64,000 nt of DNA, from positions 6,411,012-6,475,011 of the forward strand of contig NW_004955487.1 in the NCBI RefSeq assembly GCF_000276665.1. The letters run 5' to 3'. The position numbers were made by a program, and so were the translations under genes. The first letter of the stretch is position 1; each line of letters opens with the position of its first letter. Shown piece after piece: positions 1-12,249 of this stretch. The stretch is from Chinchilla lanigera (taxonomy: Eukaryota; Chordata; Mammalia; Rodentia; Chinchillidae). The notes below the pieces were generated by a model that was not told the DNA's origin, ran no database searches, and saw only the letters and a list, made by a program, of their open reading frames with translations.

Positions 1-1537
1 CTTATCAAGCAGCAGAGCATTTGTCAAAACCCACTGTGTATGGAGACCATAGCCTCGAAGTAACGCTGGGGAACAGGTGTGTGGTGTGCCTCGCGGAGGT
101 GATATTGCACGCACATGCTGGTATTAGTTAAAAAAAAAGGTGCCCAACATAGACTGGACAATTTGAAAACAAATAATAAGAGGAAAGAAGAGTACAGAAA
201 CACAGGAATCACACAGGGCTGGAAAAGCGGACTGGATCAGGCTGTAAATAAGATGTAGGATTTGATAAGCTTTGAGTGAAAAAATTCTCACAATACTTCT
301 CAGTTGAATGAAGTGACTCAGAACAAAGATTGAGTGAAAGGCCTGTTCTTCCTGTTGAAGCCTGAAATGTTCTTGTTATTAATGGATGAGGACGGAGAGA
401 GGGGTGTGAAGGGAGAGAGAGGGAAGGAGAAAGGGAGGGAGACAGAGAGGAAGTAGAGGCCCCCCAAGAACTGCGTGTGTAACACTGGGTGTGTCCCGAC
501 TGTGCACAGATCAGATGTGGTCCTTTGTCTTCAGGAACTTGAAGGAAGACTGTGAGCATCAGACTTCTGTCCCACACTCCACCAGAACAGCCTCTGTTGA
601 AGTCACCCATAAGGGGACACCCAGACTGTTAACTCAATCTTCCCTGGACTGTGGTCTTTCCCCCGTGGGACCTCAGGCTCAGTCCTGGGACCTCTTCCCT
701 GTCTCCTCTTCCCACGGAGATCTCACTGAGTCTCATAGAATAAGAGGCCTCTCTACACTGGTGCTCCCCAAATTCATGCGTCCAGTCCTGGCCTTTAGTT
801 CATCCATCCAACTGTGTCCTGCTCATCTTCTCTTGTAGGAATCTCAAATCTGAAGTGCCTATGGAAAACTGGATGGCTTGCTAGCGATCTTCCTGTTTCA
901 GGAAATGGTAATCCCACCCCTTCCAGTCCCCAGGCTGACAGGCTGTGTGTCTCCTCCAGCATGTAGCTCCTGCTCCTCCTGCAACCTGCCTGCCACTTTC
1001 ACTGCCTCTGATTCCTAGCTGCCCCAGAGCTGAGCAGCGCTCAGACTGTCAAGGCAGCAGCTGGCCACGCTGCTCTCCTCTCTCACCTCCGTTACCCACA
1101 CCTGCCCCTGTGCCCCTTCCTCTCACTCCTGCAGTTGCCATGGTGATCTAAAATAAACCAGCTGGCTTCTCTCCCCTGCACAGCCTGGCGATGGCCCTTC
1201 CAGAGCCAGGCCCTGCTTGTCCCCTCCGCTCTGGCCCCTTGCATTCTCCCCTCTCCTCCACCTCCTGCTCTCGGGCTCCACTTCCTTCTTGCTCTTCCTG
1301 TGGGAGGGGCAGAGGGGCTCTGGGAAGGTGAGGGGCACCCAGCTGTGTGTGTTCCTCCCTCCCAGGGCAGTGCAGGGTCCTTCCTGCCTGTGACTTCTTG
1401 TTCCCTGCAGTCACCCTGCAGCACAGGGTCCTCCTCCTCCTCTGCTTGCGTCCAGGTGCAGGAGCAGCATCTCAGTCCCTAAAGAGACTTTGCATTAGGG
1501 TCCTCAGCATGGCCTGCACATGACATCTATTTTCCTG
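1..1537. other. Unique sequence, no gene recognised
   Basis: No repeat family or coding signature is recognised. A purine-rich (GA/GGA) low-complexity stretch lies near 385-455, and a pyrimidine-rich stretch spans roughly 1080-1470. Open frames of 60-130 codons occur on both strands but follow the biased base composition and show no conserved motif. Could be intron or intergenic DNA. Confidence 0.6.
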
Positions 1538-1810
1538 TGTGTGTGTGTGTGTGTGTGTGTACAAGTGTACGTATATGCGGGTGTTTGTGTGTGAGTATAT
1601 GTTGCATATGCTTGTGAGCGTGCATGACTGTTTAACATACGTGTGCATGTTATGGATGTGTATGTGTGTATATGTGTTTGTGGGTGTGAGTATGCATATG
1701 TGTGTGTGCATGAGTGCATGTGTTTGGGTGCATATGTTTGTGTATGTGAGTATGCATGCATGTACGTGTTTGCATGAGTGTATGTGCATGTGTGTGTGAG
1801 TGTGCAAGTG
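1538..1810. repeat. Degenerate (TG)n microsatellite
   Basis: It begins with an uninterrupted run of TG dinucleotides and continues for about 270 bases as TG-rich sequence broken by TATG, CATG and TGAG units. The long His/Thr-rich and Cys/Val-rich open frames over it are artefacts of the repeat. Confidence 0.9.
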
Positions 1811-2234
1811 CTGGTGAGCAGGACTCGGGGGAGGGCATGGAAGGACCATTCAAGAAAGGAGCCGCTGCAGCTCCCTCACCTTCCATTAGCTGAGCCCAAG
1901 GGACCCATGCTCCTCCCAGTCCCCAAAACCAAACCAGACGGAGGAGGCTGAGCCAAAAGTCATGGTTGCTGCCAGCTGTTTGCTGTAAGGAGCGGCCTCC
2001 TCAGAGCAAGGCAGCCCAGGGCATGGCCCTCACAGCCTGGGCTGCCTGTGCCACGTGTGGACTTGTTCCTTCTGTGCATGGCCCTGTCCTGGAGGCCAGC
2101 AGTGGCTCACTGCACTGAGGTGCCCTGGTCAGGGGCACTTAACATGTGCTTTCAAGCTGGAAATGAAAAGTGAGATTAGGCATAATCATTTCATCTGCTT
2201 TCTCTTCAGATTGGAGAAACTTGTACAACAGGTA
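1811..2234. other. Unique sequence
   Basis: No repeat, RNA gene or convincing exon seen between the TG tract and the TC tract. Confidence 0.5.
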
Positions 2235-2240
2235 AAAGCC

Positions 2241-2280
<40 letters not shown>

Positions 2281-2299
2281 CTTCTCTCTCTCTCTCATT
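2235..2299. repeat. (TC)n microsatellite
   Basis: Nearly uninterrupted CT dinucleotides, about 60 bases, with two short interruptions. Confidence 0.9.
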
Positions 2300-5200
2300 G
2301 TTTATGGTAATAAACACCCCCTGTGGGGTGTGCATACAAAATACAGTAGGACTCACCAACTCCGTTGGAGCCAGAGCAAATTTCTCTCCATGTGGTACTT
2401 AGAGAGCTACTCCAGTGAGAAGAGGAAGAGGAGCAGGAAGAGGAAGAAGAGAGAGGATGAGGAAGGGAGAAGTGGAGCTGAAATGCAAAACCCTGCTTGT
2501 GTTACCCTTGTTGTAGGGAACAGGGAGATGTCTCTGGACTGCCCGTCACACACTCAGTCTGTGCAAAAAATTTTTGCTTCATCTGTGACTTTATGGCATT
2601 CACCTGATGATCAGTTTATCCACAAATTGTTCTTGCCTTCCCATGCTTGAAGAGGGGGAAAATCACATTGAAAAAATCTGCATTTTTAACCCTAAAATGC
2701 TATGTGTATGCTCAGGACACTGTGAACAAGACAGCACTGATTCAATTACTATCAGTCCCTCTTTTCTGGTGGGAATTCACTCATCTTACCTTCTGTGAAG
2801 CAGGACACATGGAGAAGACATCTGAATTATGGCCATGGCCTTTGGCTAAGGGACCACATGTAGTGTGGTTTGACATAATACCTTCACAGAGCCTTGGGTG
2901 GGAAATACTTGTATTCCGAGTGGCATTTAGTATGGCAGGGAGGCTGTTGTTCACTTTAGCTGGGTTGGTGTTGGGCCTGATTTTTTTAGAGAGTGAGAAC
3001 TTAGCAGCTAACCTACGGATGGATCCATCAGGCCCTCCAAAGACCACTGACCTTTTCAGTCACACCCTTCTACCTTGCTAACAGGACCATGTCAAGAGGC
3101 AGCCTTGGTTCTAACTTATACACAATATATCAAGTCTAACCAATTTTAGATATTGGTGCATGACGTGCCAAGAATATTTATAATACACATCCACATTCAC
3201 CTACCTCAGAAATCAAGCATAATTTTCTACATGTTGATCGACTTGGATATTCTTATCCAAAGGCTTTCAAACATTATTCATATCTTTCTTCCATGCACAC
3301 ATGGTCCAGCTAATTAGCAATAAACTCGGAAGTGGTAGTGGTAAAGACAGGGAAATGATTTTTATGCCTCATAATGTGTCAGATCCTTCTGGGACATTCT
3401 GGCAAGGAGAAACACCTTCCTTGGCCAGACATGGGATGTGCATTTCTTTTTACTTTTCTTTCTTTTTAAATTCCCAGCCATGTCCCAGGGCTGTTTTCTG
3501 CTTGGCTTCTGCCAAGCTACAGTTCTTTCTCTGGAAATGATTTCTTGGCTCTTTCAGTCTTGGCCATGCACTTTGTGACTCTTCTTGTAAATTTGACCTG
3601 GCGGTATCAAGGCTTTTAGTTGCACTCAATGACTGGTAGACAGTCTGGGGATTCTAGAGTTGAATGTCTAGATCTCATTCTTCTCTAAAAAGTGGCACAG
3701 GGGAATTTTGTCACAAATTTTAAAGTTGTTCCAAATCTGAGGGTGATAACTCTAATTTATAGGGCTCTGTAAGGCCCTGGCTGTAGTGGGCTGTGGGTGA
3801 GAAGACTTTACCACCCAAGTTCTTGGGACCTGCAAGTTTCCTTTTTCCTCAGCCAAAAGAAGAGAACGAAGATGCCCCTTTGTCCTGTCCTAGAAACCAA
3901 GATCTGGGAAATAGCTTCAAGTCACCAAATGCAGAATTCTAGGACCATCATTCATTGGCAGCATTACTCAAAAATCACACATTGTGTGCCTAAGCGTGTC
4001 AACAAGCTGGCAGCCAGCAAGCTTTGGAATTTGTATGTGGTCCTGACTTGGGGATCACATGGGAAAAGATGTCAAACCCACATGTGGCCATTTTGTAAGA
4101 GGAGCTCATTGACCACAAGAGAAGTGCATGGTGGGTAGAGATTTGCTTTTACTGGGGAGGTCCGGAAACCTTCCCTGTGTAGGAGAGCTGGAGATGAAGA
4201 TGGTGTTGGACTAGGGGTGAGAAGATCATAGCTCAAGAGTTTGGTGGCCCCTGAAGGGTTTCCAAGTTTGCAGTCTGGGCTGCAGTGAGTGGAGGAGAGG
4301 TTGCAGGGATTGTGGGGAGCACAGGAAGGAGGAATGGGGTTCAGGGATGAGGGTGGATGGAGGGGGCCATGGCTTGAAGGACACCAATGCCAATTCACAG
4401 TGAGATTTTCATTCTGAAAATGACAAGTTCTTCGGGAAAAAAAGGACAGATCAAGAAATGCTTTTTAGAAGTGTGAGAAGTCACTTAATTTTCTGCCTTG
4501 TAGAAGCCTTCCACAAGCTACTCTTTATCCCCAGTGAAGACAGCATGTCCCCAGTCTGCTTTCCCAAACTCAGGTTGCCTGCAGGTGCAGCTGATGCATA
4601 TCTGAACTCTGAGACAGAAAAGCAGGAGGAGACTTGGCCTTTGCAGTAGAAACATCAGGGACTCATAGAAAAGTCACTTCTGCAAGGATCATCCTTCCCA
4701 AAGGTCAGCAGTATCGCGTGAGCCAGCGCCTTGTGATGGGTCTGTCCTGTAATTTCAGCAGGATGCGTTATACAGCTCTTTGATTAAAATAAGGTATATA
4801 AAAGGGTCATATGATCAAAGAACTAATTTCTCACCATTTTCTCAGAGAATTTAGTTCAGAGCTCTAACACTGGCTTGGCTAGCAAGCTTGACTCATGATG
4901 GAAAAACTGTCAAGACTGACTTCCAGTTCTTCACCATCTTTTAAGATACCCACAAGGCTTTTCACTATACTATTCTCTATCTGCAGTTAGGAGCACACAC
5001 CTGTCTCTATCTCATTCCACTGTATGACCTGTGCAACTACGAGCTTCCACACTCTCACATGTCCTGCCGTCTGCCCTGAGGGCCCTGGAGGGTATGGATT
5101 TCGGGCCTTAGGACAACAGGGTCAGTGGAGCAAATAAGGTGCTAGGTGGACTGTGGGACCCAAGGGAAATGGCTCTGCCACTTCAGCTGGCCAGACGACT

Positions 5201-6295
5201 TCAGCCTCTGCCTCTCGACTCCCTGCTGCAAATTAGAGCTCTTATTCCAAACTTCCATGGCGTCAGGGAGCAGACGGAGAGGGGAGGTGCCTGAGACATC
5301 AGCCTAGCAGTCTAATCAACCGTGAAGTGCTGTTTCTGTTGCTCTCTCCCCACATTTCCCGTGTCTGCCTCTTTGTGGCGGACAAAACCTTTCGATTTTA
5401 TCCAAAGTCAGCAGCAGAGATAGGACTGCTGCGCATCGTTTGGAAAGATCAGTGTCAGCTGTGCTCTCACAGAGCTGCTTCTACCTGAGGCTGGGTGGAG
5501 TCTGTCACACTTCCCTGGATACCCTGATATCAGATATGCCCAGTTGCCCCTCTGGACTGTCCCCGCTGGATTTGAATGGAGACATTGTCTACACTGAGTG
5601 CTGTGGTGCAGCTGTCAGTGGAGTGAAACCAATGGGGTAGAGGGTGGAGGTGCAGTGTGGCTTGATGTTTTCATTGGGAGTGAGCTCAGGATGCCCCTTC
5701 CTGAGGTAATGCTGGCTGTGTGCAGGGGTGACTGCGAACACTGGTGCAGAGTGGTTGTGTGGGTGGCAGAGTGGGGTCCTTGCTCTGAGCCACCTTCCTG
5801 CATGGATGGGGGGAACCTGTTACCTGGGCTTCTTGCCTCATTCAGCCCCTTCCTCTCCCAGCTGCCAGGCAGCTTTCAAGAGGGAATGGAGCTGAACTTG
5901 CTTGTTAGGCAGGAAGCATGCTTCAGGGAGGCAGTGGCTATGCAGAGTCCCTGGCTGGAGATCTAGTGCAGAAGGCCACCCCCAGGCCAGGGGCGGCAGC
6001 AATGAGGCTGAGCCTCCCAGGAGGGCCCCTGCACAGGTGCCGTGAGCACGCTTCCTGTTGCATACTTCCTGTCACACACTTCCTGTTGCACATTTCTGGC
6101 TGCACATGGTGGTGAGTGAGGTGGAGTGTACCTTGGGCTTTGAGATCCACCTAGGGGATGGGTGGGGCTCACTCCTGGGTGTGTCTGGGTGGTCACAGAG
6201 GGGTGACCTTGGGGTCTACGTCTGGTCCCTGTCCTTCTTCTCTGGTGCCTTTTCCCTGCTCTGTTTCCTGATCATCATGAACTAAGCAGCTCCTA
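2300..6295. other. Unique sequence, about 4 kb, no gene recognised
   Basis: I see no SINE, L1 or LTR signature and no coding family. The longest minus-strand frame with some protein-like character is 2781-3047 (88 codons, several N-x-S/T sequons); it has no recognised homology. A purine-rich stretch at about 2415-2470 is low complexity. Confidence 0.45.
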
Positions 6296-6296
6296 A

Positions 6297-6420
6297 CAAT
6301 TATTTTATTTTGTGACAGAGTCTCACTAAATTGCTGAGGCTGGGCTCAAACTTGTGATTCTCCTGTCTCAGCCTCCCAGAGTGCTGGAATTACAGGTATG
6401 AGCCACCATACCCTGTCCCA
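6297..6420 (-). repeat. B1-type SINE
   Basis: The plus strand reads T-rich tail, GTGACAGAGTCTCACT, CCTCAGCCTCCCAGAGTGCTGG and ATTACAGG, which is the antisense of a 7SL-derived B1. The element is therefore inserted on the minus strand, just beyond the 3' end of the neighbouring L1. Confidence 0.85.
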
Positions 6421-9400
6421 GGTCCAAACAATGGAAGAGCTGATAGATCAAGTCAAACTGTGTATCTATACAACTGGGCAAGTGGAAACTTTGAACTCAA
6501 CCACTAAGAACTGACAGTGAAAGAGTGGATGAAACTCCAAAATATGCACAAATATATATGCATATTCCCTAATGTACATATATATATATTTTATTTTAAA
6601 GAGAAAAGAACAAAAACAAAATAACAAAAACAAAACAACACAAAAACTATAAAAATGATACAGAATTTCAATTGCTCTTGTATTACTTATGGTTATCTTC
6701 AAAGTAGTTGCTCAGATTACCAGATATAGGTATGCAAGATTGATTAAACAATTAAACATTAGCTGTTCCTTTCAATAACTAATAGAAATTTGTAGTACAA
6801 TTATCTTAGCTATCTTGTCTATATATACATATTTTTTTTCTTTCCTTCTTTCTTTTCTGCTTTCCCTCATCCCAGTTTTTCTTTCCTATTGAGCAGTTTC
6901 TTTCTCTTTCACAATATCTATTGTACCTTTCAGATTTTATTTATGCTTTTACATTTTTACACTAGGGAGACAATATGATGTTTACACACGCAGGTCTGAT
7001 TTATTTCACTTCTGAGTATGGTCTCTGGTTGCATCCATTTATCTATAAAAGCCTTGAGTTTATCTTTCTTTATAGCTGAGTAATACTCCATTGTATAAAA
7101 ATACCACATCTTTTTTATCCTCCCCTTAGTTGATAGGTATTTGGGTTGTTTCCAACATTCTGCTATGACAAATTGTGCTTTGATAAACCTGGGTGCACAT
7201 ATGTCACTGTGGTATGATGTTTTTAATATGTCTGGGAAAATACCTGGAAAGGGAATAGATGGGTTAAATGGGATCTCTAAGCCTAATTTTTTGAGGAATC
7301 TCCAGACTGATTTCCAAAGTGGTTGCACCAGTCTACACTGCCACCAACAGTGGAGAAGTGTTCCTTTTCCTCCACAGCCCCTTCAGCATTTGTTATTGGT
7401 TGATTTCTTAATGATAACCATCCTTACTGGTATGAGATGGAATTTCAGTGTTGCTTTAATTTGCATCTCTTGAATGACCAATGATGTTGAACATTTTTTC
7501 ATATATTTATTTGCTATTTGTATCTGCGAAGTTTGTATTCATCTCAGATTCACATTTTTGGATTAGGTCTTTGAATTTGGGGGGGTCTGAGTTTTTTCAA
7601 TTCTTTATATGTTCTAGATATAAGTCCTTTCTCTGAGGGATATTTAGTTAAAATATTTTCCCACTCTGTGTGTTGTCTTTTCACTCTGTTGGTGATTTCT
7701 TTTGATATACAAAAGCTTTTTAATAAGATGAGATCCCAGTTGTTGATTCTTTGAAGTGTTTCCTGTGCAGTTTGGGTTTTGTTCATGAAGACTGTGCCTA
7801 CTCCTATGCCTTCAAGATTTCAACCTCCTTTCTCTTCCAGCAGATTTAGTGTTTCTGCTTTCATATTTAAATCTGTGATCCATCTTGACTTTAGTTTACT
7901 ACATGGTGATAGACATGGGTCTAGTTTTGGCCTATGGCATGTAGAGAGCCAGTTTTTCTAGCACCATTTATTAAAGAGACTATATTTTTTCCAGTGAACA
8001 TGTTTTGCCCCTTTGTCAAAGATAAGGTGGCTAAGTGTGTTTGTAGCTGTGTCCGCATCTTCTAATCTGTTCCACTGGTCCTTAGGTCTATTTTTTTGCC
8101 AGGACCATGCTGATTTTATTACAGTAGCTTTGTAGTATAATTTCAAGTCAAGGATTTTGATGCCTCCTGACTTGTCTTTGTTGCCCAGGCTTGCCTTGGC
8201 TATTCTAGGTCTCTTCTGGTTCCAGATGTAGTTTAAGAGTGTTTTTTCTAGTTCTGTGAGGTATGATGATGGTATTTTGATTGGGATTGCATTAAATCTG
8301 TATAACAATTTTGAAAGTATGGTCACTTCCAGGATGTTGGTTCTTCCTATTCATGAGCAAGGGATATCTTTTCATCTTCTGATATCCTCTTCAAACCTTT
8401 TTCAAAGGAGTAAGTGTAATTTCCAATATAGACATCTTTTACCTCCTTTGTTAGATTGATTCCTAAATATTTCATTCTTTGGATGCTAGTGTGAAGGGTG
8501 TGGTTTCCCTGATTTCTCTCTCAATAAGTTTGCTGTTTGTGTAGAAGAATGTTATTGATTTTTGAGTATTGACTTTGTATCCAGCTGCACAGCTGAATTT
8601 GTTTATTAACTCTAGAAGTCTTTTGGTGGAGCTTTTGGGGTCTTCTATGTAGAGTTTCATGTCATCTGTGAATAATAATTCCACTTCTTCCTTTCCTATC
8701 TTCATTCCTTTTATTTCTCTCGCTTTTCTAGTTGCTCTGGCTAGTGTTTCTGGAACTATACTGAAAAGGAGTGGTGATAGTAGACACCCTTGTCTTGTTC
8801 CTGATTTTAGACTCAAAGCTTTTCATTTTTGTCCATTTAGTATGATGTTGGCTGTTGGTTTGTCATAGATGGCTTCGATCAGACTGAGATAAAAACCATC
8901 TATTCCAATTTTCTGTAGGGTTTTTATCATGACTGAGGGCTGGACTTTATCAAAAGCTTTTTTTCTGCATCTCTTGAGATGATCATGCAATTTTTGTCTC
9001 TGGCTCTGTTGATATGGTGTATTACTTTTATTGATTTGTGTATGTTGAACCATCCCTGCATTCCTGGGATAAATCCCACCTGGTCATGGTGTATAATCTT
9101 CTTGAGGATTTGTTGACTTCTGTTTGCTAGTGTCTTATTGAGGATTTTTGCATCTATGTTTATTAGGAAGATTGGCCTATAGTTCTCTTTTTTGATTTTA
9201 TCTTACTCTGGTTTTAGTATGAGTATAATACTTGCCTTCAGGAAAGTTAGAGAGTATTGCTTCCCTTTCAAATTCATTAAAGAGTTTGAAGAGTACTGGC
9301 ATTAGATCTTCTCTGAATTTCTTGCAGAATTCAGCAGTGAATCTGTGAGGACCTGGGCTTTTCTTTGTGGGTAAGTTTTTAATTACATTTTCAATCTGAT

Positions 9401-10640
9401 TAACTGATATTGGCTTATTGAGAGTTTTTATATCTTCTTGATTCAGCTTTGGTAACTGATATGTATCTAGGAATCTGTCCATATCTTCTGTGTTTTCCAT
9501 CCTATGAGAGTAGAGATTTTCAAAGTGTTTATTGATGATCTTCTGAATTTCATAGGCTCTGCAGTGACTTCAGCTTATCATTCCTCAGTGCATGAATTTG
9601 AGTCTTTACTTTTTTTGATAAGGTTGGCTGAGGGTTTATCAATTTTATTTACTTTTTCAAAGAACCAACTTTTCAATTCATTTATTCTTTGTATTGTTTT
9701 CCTAGTTTCCATTGTGTTAATTTCTCCTCTGATCTGTATAATTTCTTCCCTTCTATGGGCTTTGGGTTTGTCTTGCTCATCTTTTTCTAGAAGCTTGAGG
9801 GGTAACTAGATTTTTTTTTATCTGTGCTCATTCTGTTTTCCTGATGTGAGAATTCACTGTTATAAATTTCCCTCTTAGGACAGCTTTCATAGCATCCCAT
9901 AGGTGTCAGTATGCTGTGTCTGCATTCTCATTTAGTTGTAGATAATTTCTTTCTTTATTTCATCTGTGACCCATTGGCTGTTTAGGAGGGTATTGTTTTA
10001 ATTTCCATGTGTTTATGGAGTTTTTGTGGTTTCTTTTACCATTAATTTCTAATTTCATTGCACTATGGTCAGATACTATGCATGGGATAATTTCAATTCC
10101 CTTGCATCTACTGAAGCATGCTCTGTCAACTAGTATATGGTCCATTTTAGAGAACATTCCATGTGCAGCTGAGAAGAATGTGTGTTCTGATGACGTTGAG
10201 TGGAGCAGTCTAAAAGCACCCACTAAGTCCATTTGTTCAAATGTTTGGTTCAGTTCTGTTATTTCTTTCCTGATTTTTTGTCTAGTTGATCTATCTCTTT
10301 GTGATAATGGAGTATTGAGGTCTCCCATTACAATTGTGTTATTGCCTCTTTGATTTTTCATGTCTATCAATAATTCTCTTATATAGTTGGGTGCTGCTGT
10401 AGCTGGTGCATATACATTTATGATTATCTCTTCCTCTTGAAGTTTCCCCCTAACAAGTATGTGGTGATCTTCTTTATCCCTCTTGATCATTCTTGAGTTG
10501 AAGTTGACATTGTCTGCAAAAAGAATAGCTACTCCTGCTTTTTTTTGGTTCTAGTTGTGTGGAATATTGTTTTCAATCCTCTGATTTTCAGTCTATGAAT
10601 TTCTTTTGCATTAAATGCGTTTCTTATATACAGCATAGTA

Positions 10641-10652
10641 TTGGATCTTGTT
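10641..10652. repeat. Target-site duplication, left copy
   Basis: TTGGATCTTGTT, repeated exactly at 10919-10930, flanks the ID-B1 insertion in L1 ORF2. Confidence 0.9.
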
Positions 10653-10918
10653 ACTTTTTTTGTTTTTGTTTTTTTTTGTCTTTTTTTTTGAGACAGGGTC
10701 TCACTTTGCAGTTCAGGCTTGCCTTGAGCTCACTTTGTATCCCAGGCTGGCCCCAAACTCACAGCAATCTTCCTGCTTCAGTCTCCCAAGTGCTGGGATT
10801 ACAGGAATGTGCCACTGTGCCCGGCACTTTTTTTTTTTTCTTCTGGTACTGGGAATCAAACACACGACCTCGCACTTGCCAGGCAGGCACTGTGCCACTG
10901 AGCTAAATCCCCAGCCCC
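10653..10918 (-). repeat. ID-B1 composite SINE inside L1 ORF2
   Basis: Read on the minus strand, an ID-type (tRNA-Ala-like) unit (GGGGCTGGGGATTTAGCTCA start, about 10918-10840) is followed by an A-rich linker and a B1 unit (about 10818-10653) ending in an A-rich tail. The B1 half has a 29-bp internal tandem duplication (CTCACTTTG... repeated). One perfect 12-bp target-site duplication encloses both halves, so they probably entered as one unit. It interrupts the N-terminus of L1 ORF2. Confidence 0.9.
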
Positions 10919-10930
10919 TTGGATCTTGTT
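10919..10930. repeat. Target-site duplication, right copy
   Basis: Exact match to 10641-10652. Confidence 0.9.
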
Positions 10931-11319
10931 TCTTCATCCACTCTGCCAGCCTGTTTCTTTTCATTGGTGAATTGAGGCCACTGATGGTTATAAGTGTTAT
11001 GTACTGGCTTATGGTGGTCATGGAATTTTCTGTTGTTGGTTCCCTGCTTTTCCCCTCTGCTTAGTTGCTTGTCCTACCTGGTATTTTTTTTTTTCCCTGT
11101 TTTTCTTGGAATTGTGGTCATTCTTTTTCTCTGTCTAGAATATCTTTGAGTACTTTTTGTAGCATTGGTTTGGTGTTCATAAATCTCTTCAGTTATTCTT
11201 TGCCATGGGAGTATCTTATTTCTCCATTAATTTTGAAAGATAGTTTTACAGTGTACATCAATCTGGATTGGAAGTTGTTTTCTTTCAGGACCTGCAATAC
11301 TTCACTCCAAACTCTTCTT

Positions 11320-11393
11320 TTTTATTTTGAAGAGAAAACATCAAAATAACAAAAACAAAACAACATAAAAACTATAAAAATGATACAGAATTT
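11320..11393 (-). repeat. Displaced copy of the L1 3'-UTR end
   Basis: The block from TTTTATTTTGAAGAGAAAA to GATACAGAATTT closely matches 6590-6668, the terminal 3' UTR of the same L1, in the same orientation, but it lies inside ORF1. Confidence 0.85.
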
Positions 11394-11470
11394 AAGGAAA
11401 ACCCATCAGAATCATGGCAGACTTCTTAGCACAAACCCTCAAGTCAAGAAGAGCTTGGAATACTTCAAGC
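11394..11470 (+). repeat. Inverted ORF1 fragment
   Basis: The plus strand here encodes KGKPIRIMADFLAQTLKSRR, recognisable as the L1 ORF1 block that should sit on the minus strand at this point. The flanking ORF1 sequence on both sides is minus-oriented. Confidence 0.8.
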
Positions 11471-12249
11471 TTTTCTTTATAGATGATCTGTTTCTTTTCT
11501 TTTTTAATACTCTGTTTTTGTGCTGAATTTCTGAAATCTTGATTTTATATGTCTTGGTGTAGCTTTACTTTGGTCATGAATGTTTGGAATTCATAAAGAT
11601 GCTTCATTTATTTGTATGCCAAATTCTTTTTCTACACTTGAGAAGTTTTATGCCATTATTTCTGTGAAGATTTTTTTAAATGTCAGTTGTGCTATCTCCA
11701 GCTTTCTTATTGACCCCAATCAATCTTATGTTATTTTTCTTTCCTTCATCTTGTAGCTGTTGGATTGATTTTTCATGGTCTCTTTCTAATTTTAAGATAT
11801 CTTTCTTTTCATTATCACTAGCTGTAGTTCTGTCTTCATGCTCTGAAATCAAAGCCTTCCCTTGTTCAACCTGTTGCATATACTTTCAGTCTCTTGGATT
11901 TATGTTTGAATCTGTTTCCTGGATTCCATTTATTTTCTATGCTGAGCATTATTTGTTTCCATCATTTTTCTAAGCTCATCTATTCTTTTATCTGTGTCTT
12001 TTCTAATATCTTTGATTTTAAGTGTTTCTTTCTGTATCTGAGAAATTATTTTCTCCATAATTTTTCTACTATTTTTTCACTTCTGCTGCTATCATTGCAG
12101 AAAGTTCCAGTGTTTGATTTCCAATTTCATCTATCTTCTTTAGTTCTGGGCTTGTCCTGGGTGGGTTGGGGGTCTGAGGTTGCATTTTGCTTCTGCATCT
12201 TGTCATTTTCTATTTCTTCTTTTATATTTTGTTCTCTATGTTGATACTT

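Larger units (their letters stand above)
6957..11021 (-). pseudogene. L1 ORF2 (endonuclease-reverse transcriptase), decayed
   Basis: The start is placed at 11021, where the reading begins with an ITLITISGLNS-type N-terminus just after the ORF1 remnant. The apurinic-like endonuclease domain is in 9960-10490, with VMGDLNTPLS, TFFSAAHG and SDHSAMKLE blocks. The reverse transcriptase domain is split over 9198-9500 (LPTKKSPGP), 8823-9053 ([14 protein letters not shown]) and 8472-8816 (GTRQGCLLSPLLF, catalytic block read as FTDD). The C-terminal part lies in 7958-8326, 7550-7786 and 6957-7328 (PLWKSVWRFL, IKKMWYFYTMEYYSAIK). Without the 266-bp SINE the span is about 3.8 kb, the expected ORF2 size. 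Frameshifts separate the open blocks. In a live element this protein would nick target DNA and reverse-transcribe L1 RNA; this copy is dead. Confidence 0.92.
11065..12240 (-). pseudogene. L1 ORF1 (RNA-binding protein), decayed and scrambled
   Basis: The coiled-coil and linker part is open at 11676-11879 (KKDILKLERDHEKSIQQLQDE, then NIRLIGV, the start of the RRM region). The C-terminal domain resumes on the minus strand at about 11320-11065 (VLKENNFQSRL, INGEIRY). The stretch expected between them (KGKPIRIMADFLAQTLKSRR) is instead read from the plus strand at about 11394-11470, beside a copy of the L1 3'-UTR end at 11320-11393. Other stops and frameshifts occur. An intact ORF1 protein would form trimers that coat L1 RNA. 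Confidence 0.8.

Noticed and set aside
1472..1886. Long His/Thr/Cys-rich open frames on both strands
   Set aside because: They translate the (TG)n/(TATG)n repeat; no non-repeat coding signal.
2781..3047. 88-codon minus frame with several N-glycosylation sequons, resembling a retroviral envelope fragment at first glance
   Set aside because: No Cys pattern, furin site or fusion peptide, no LTR or pol nearby, and no family match that I can name; sequons arise easily in Asn/Thr-rich chance frames.
10846..10918. Possible tRNA-Ala gene
   Set aside because: It is the tRNA-derived half of an ID SINE, followed by an A-rich tail and lacking a full cloverleaf.
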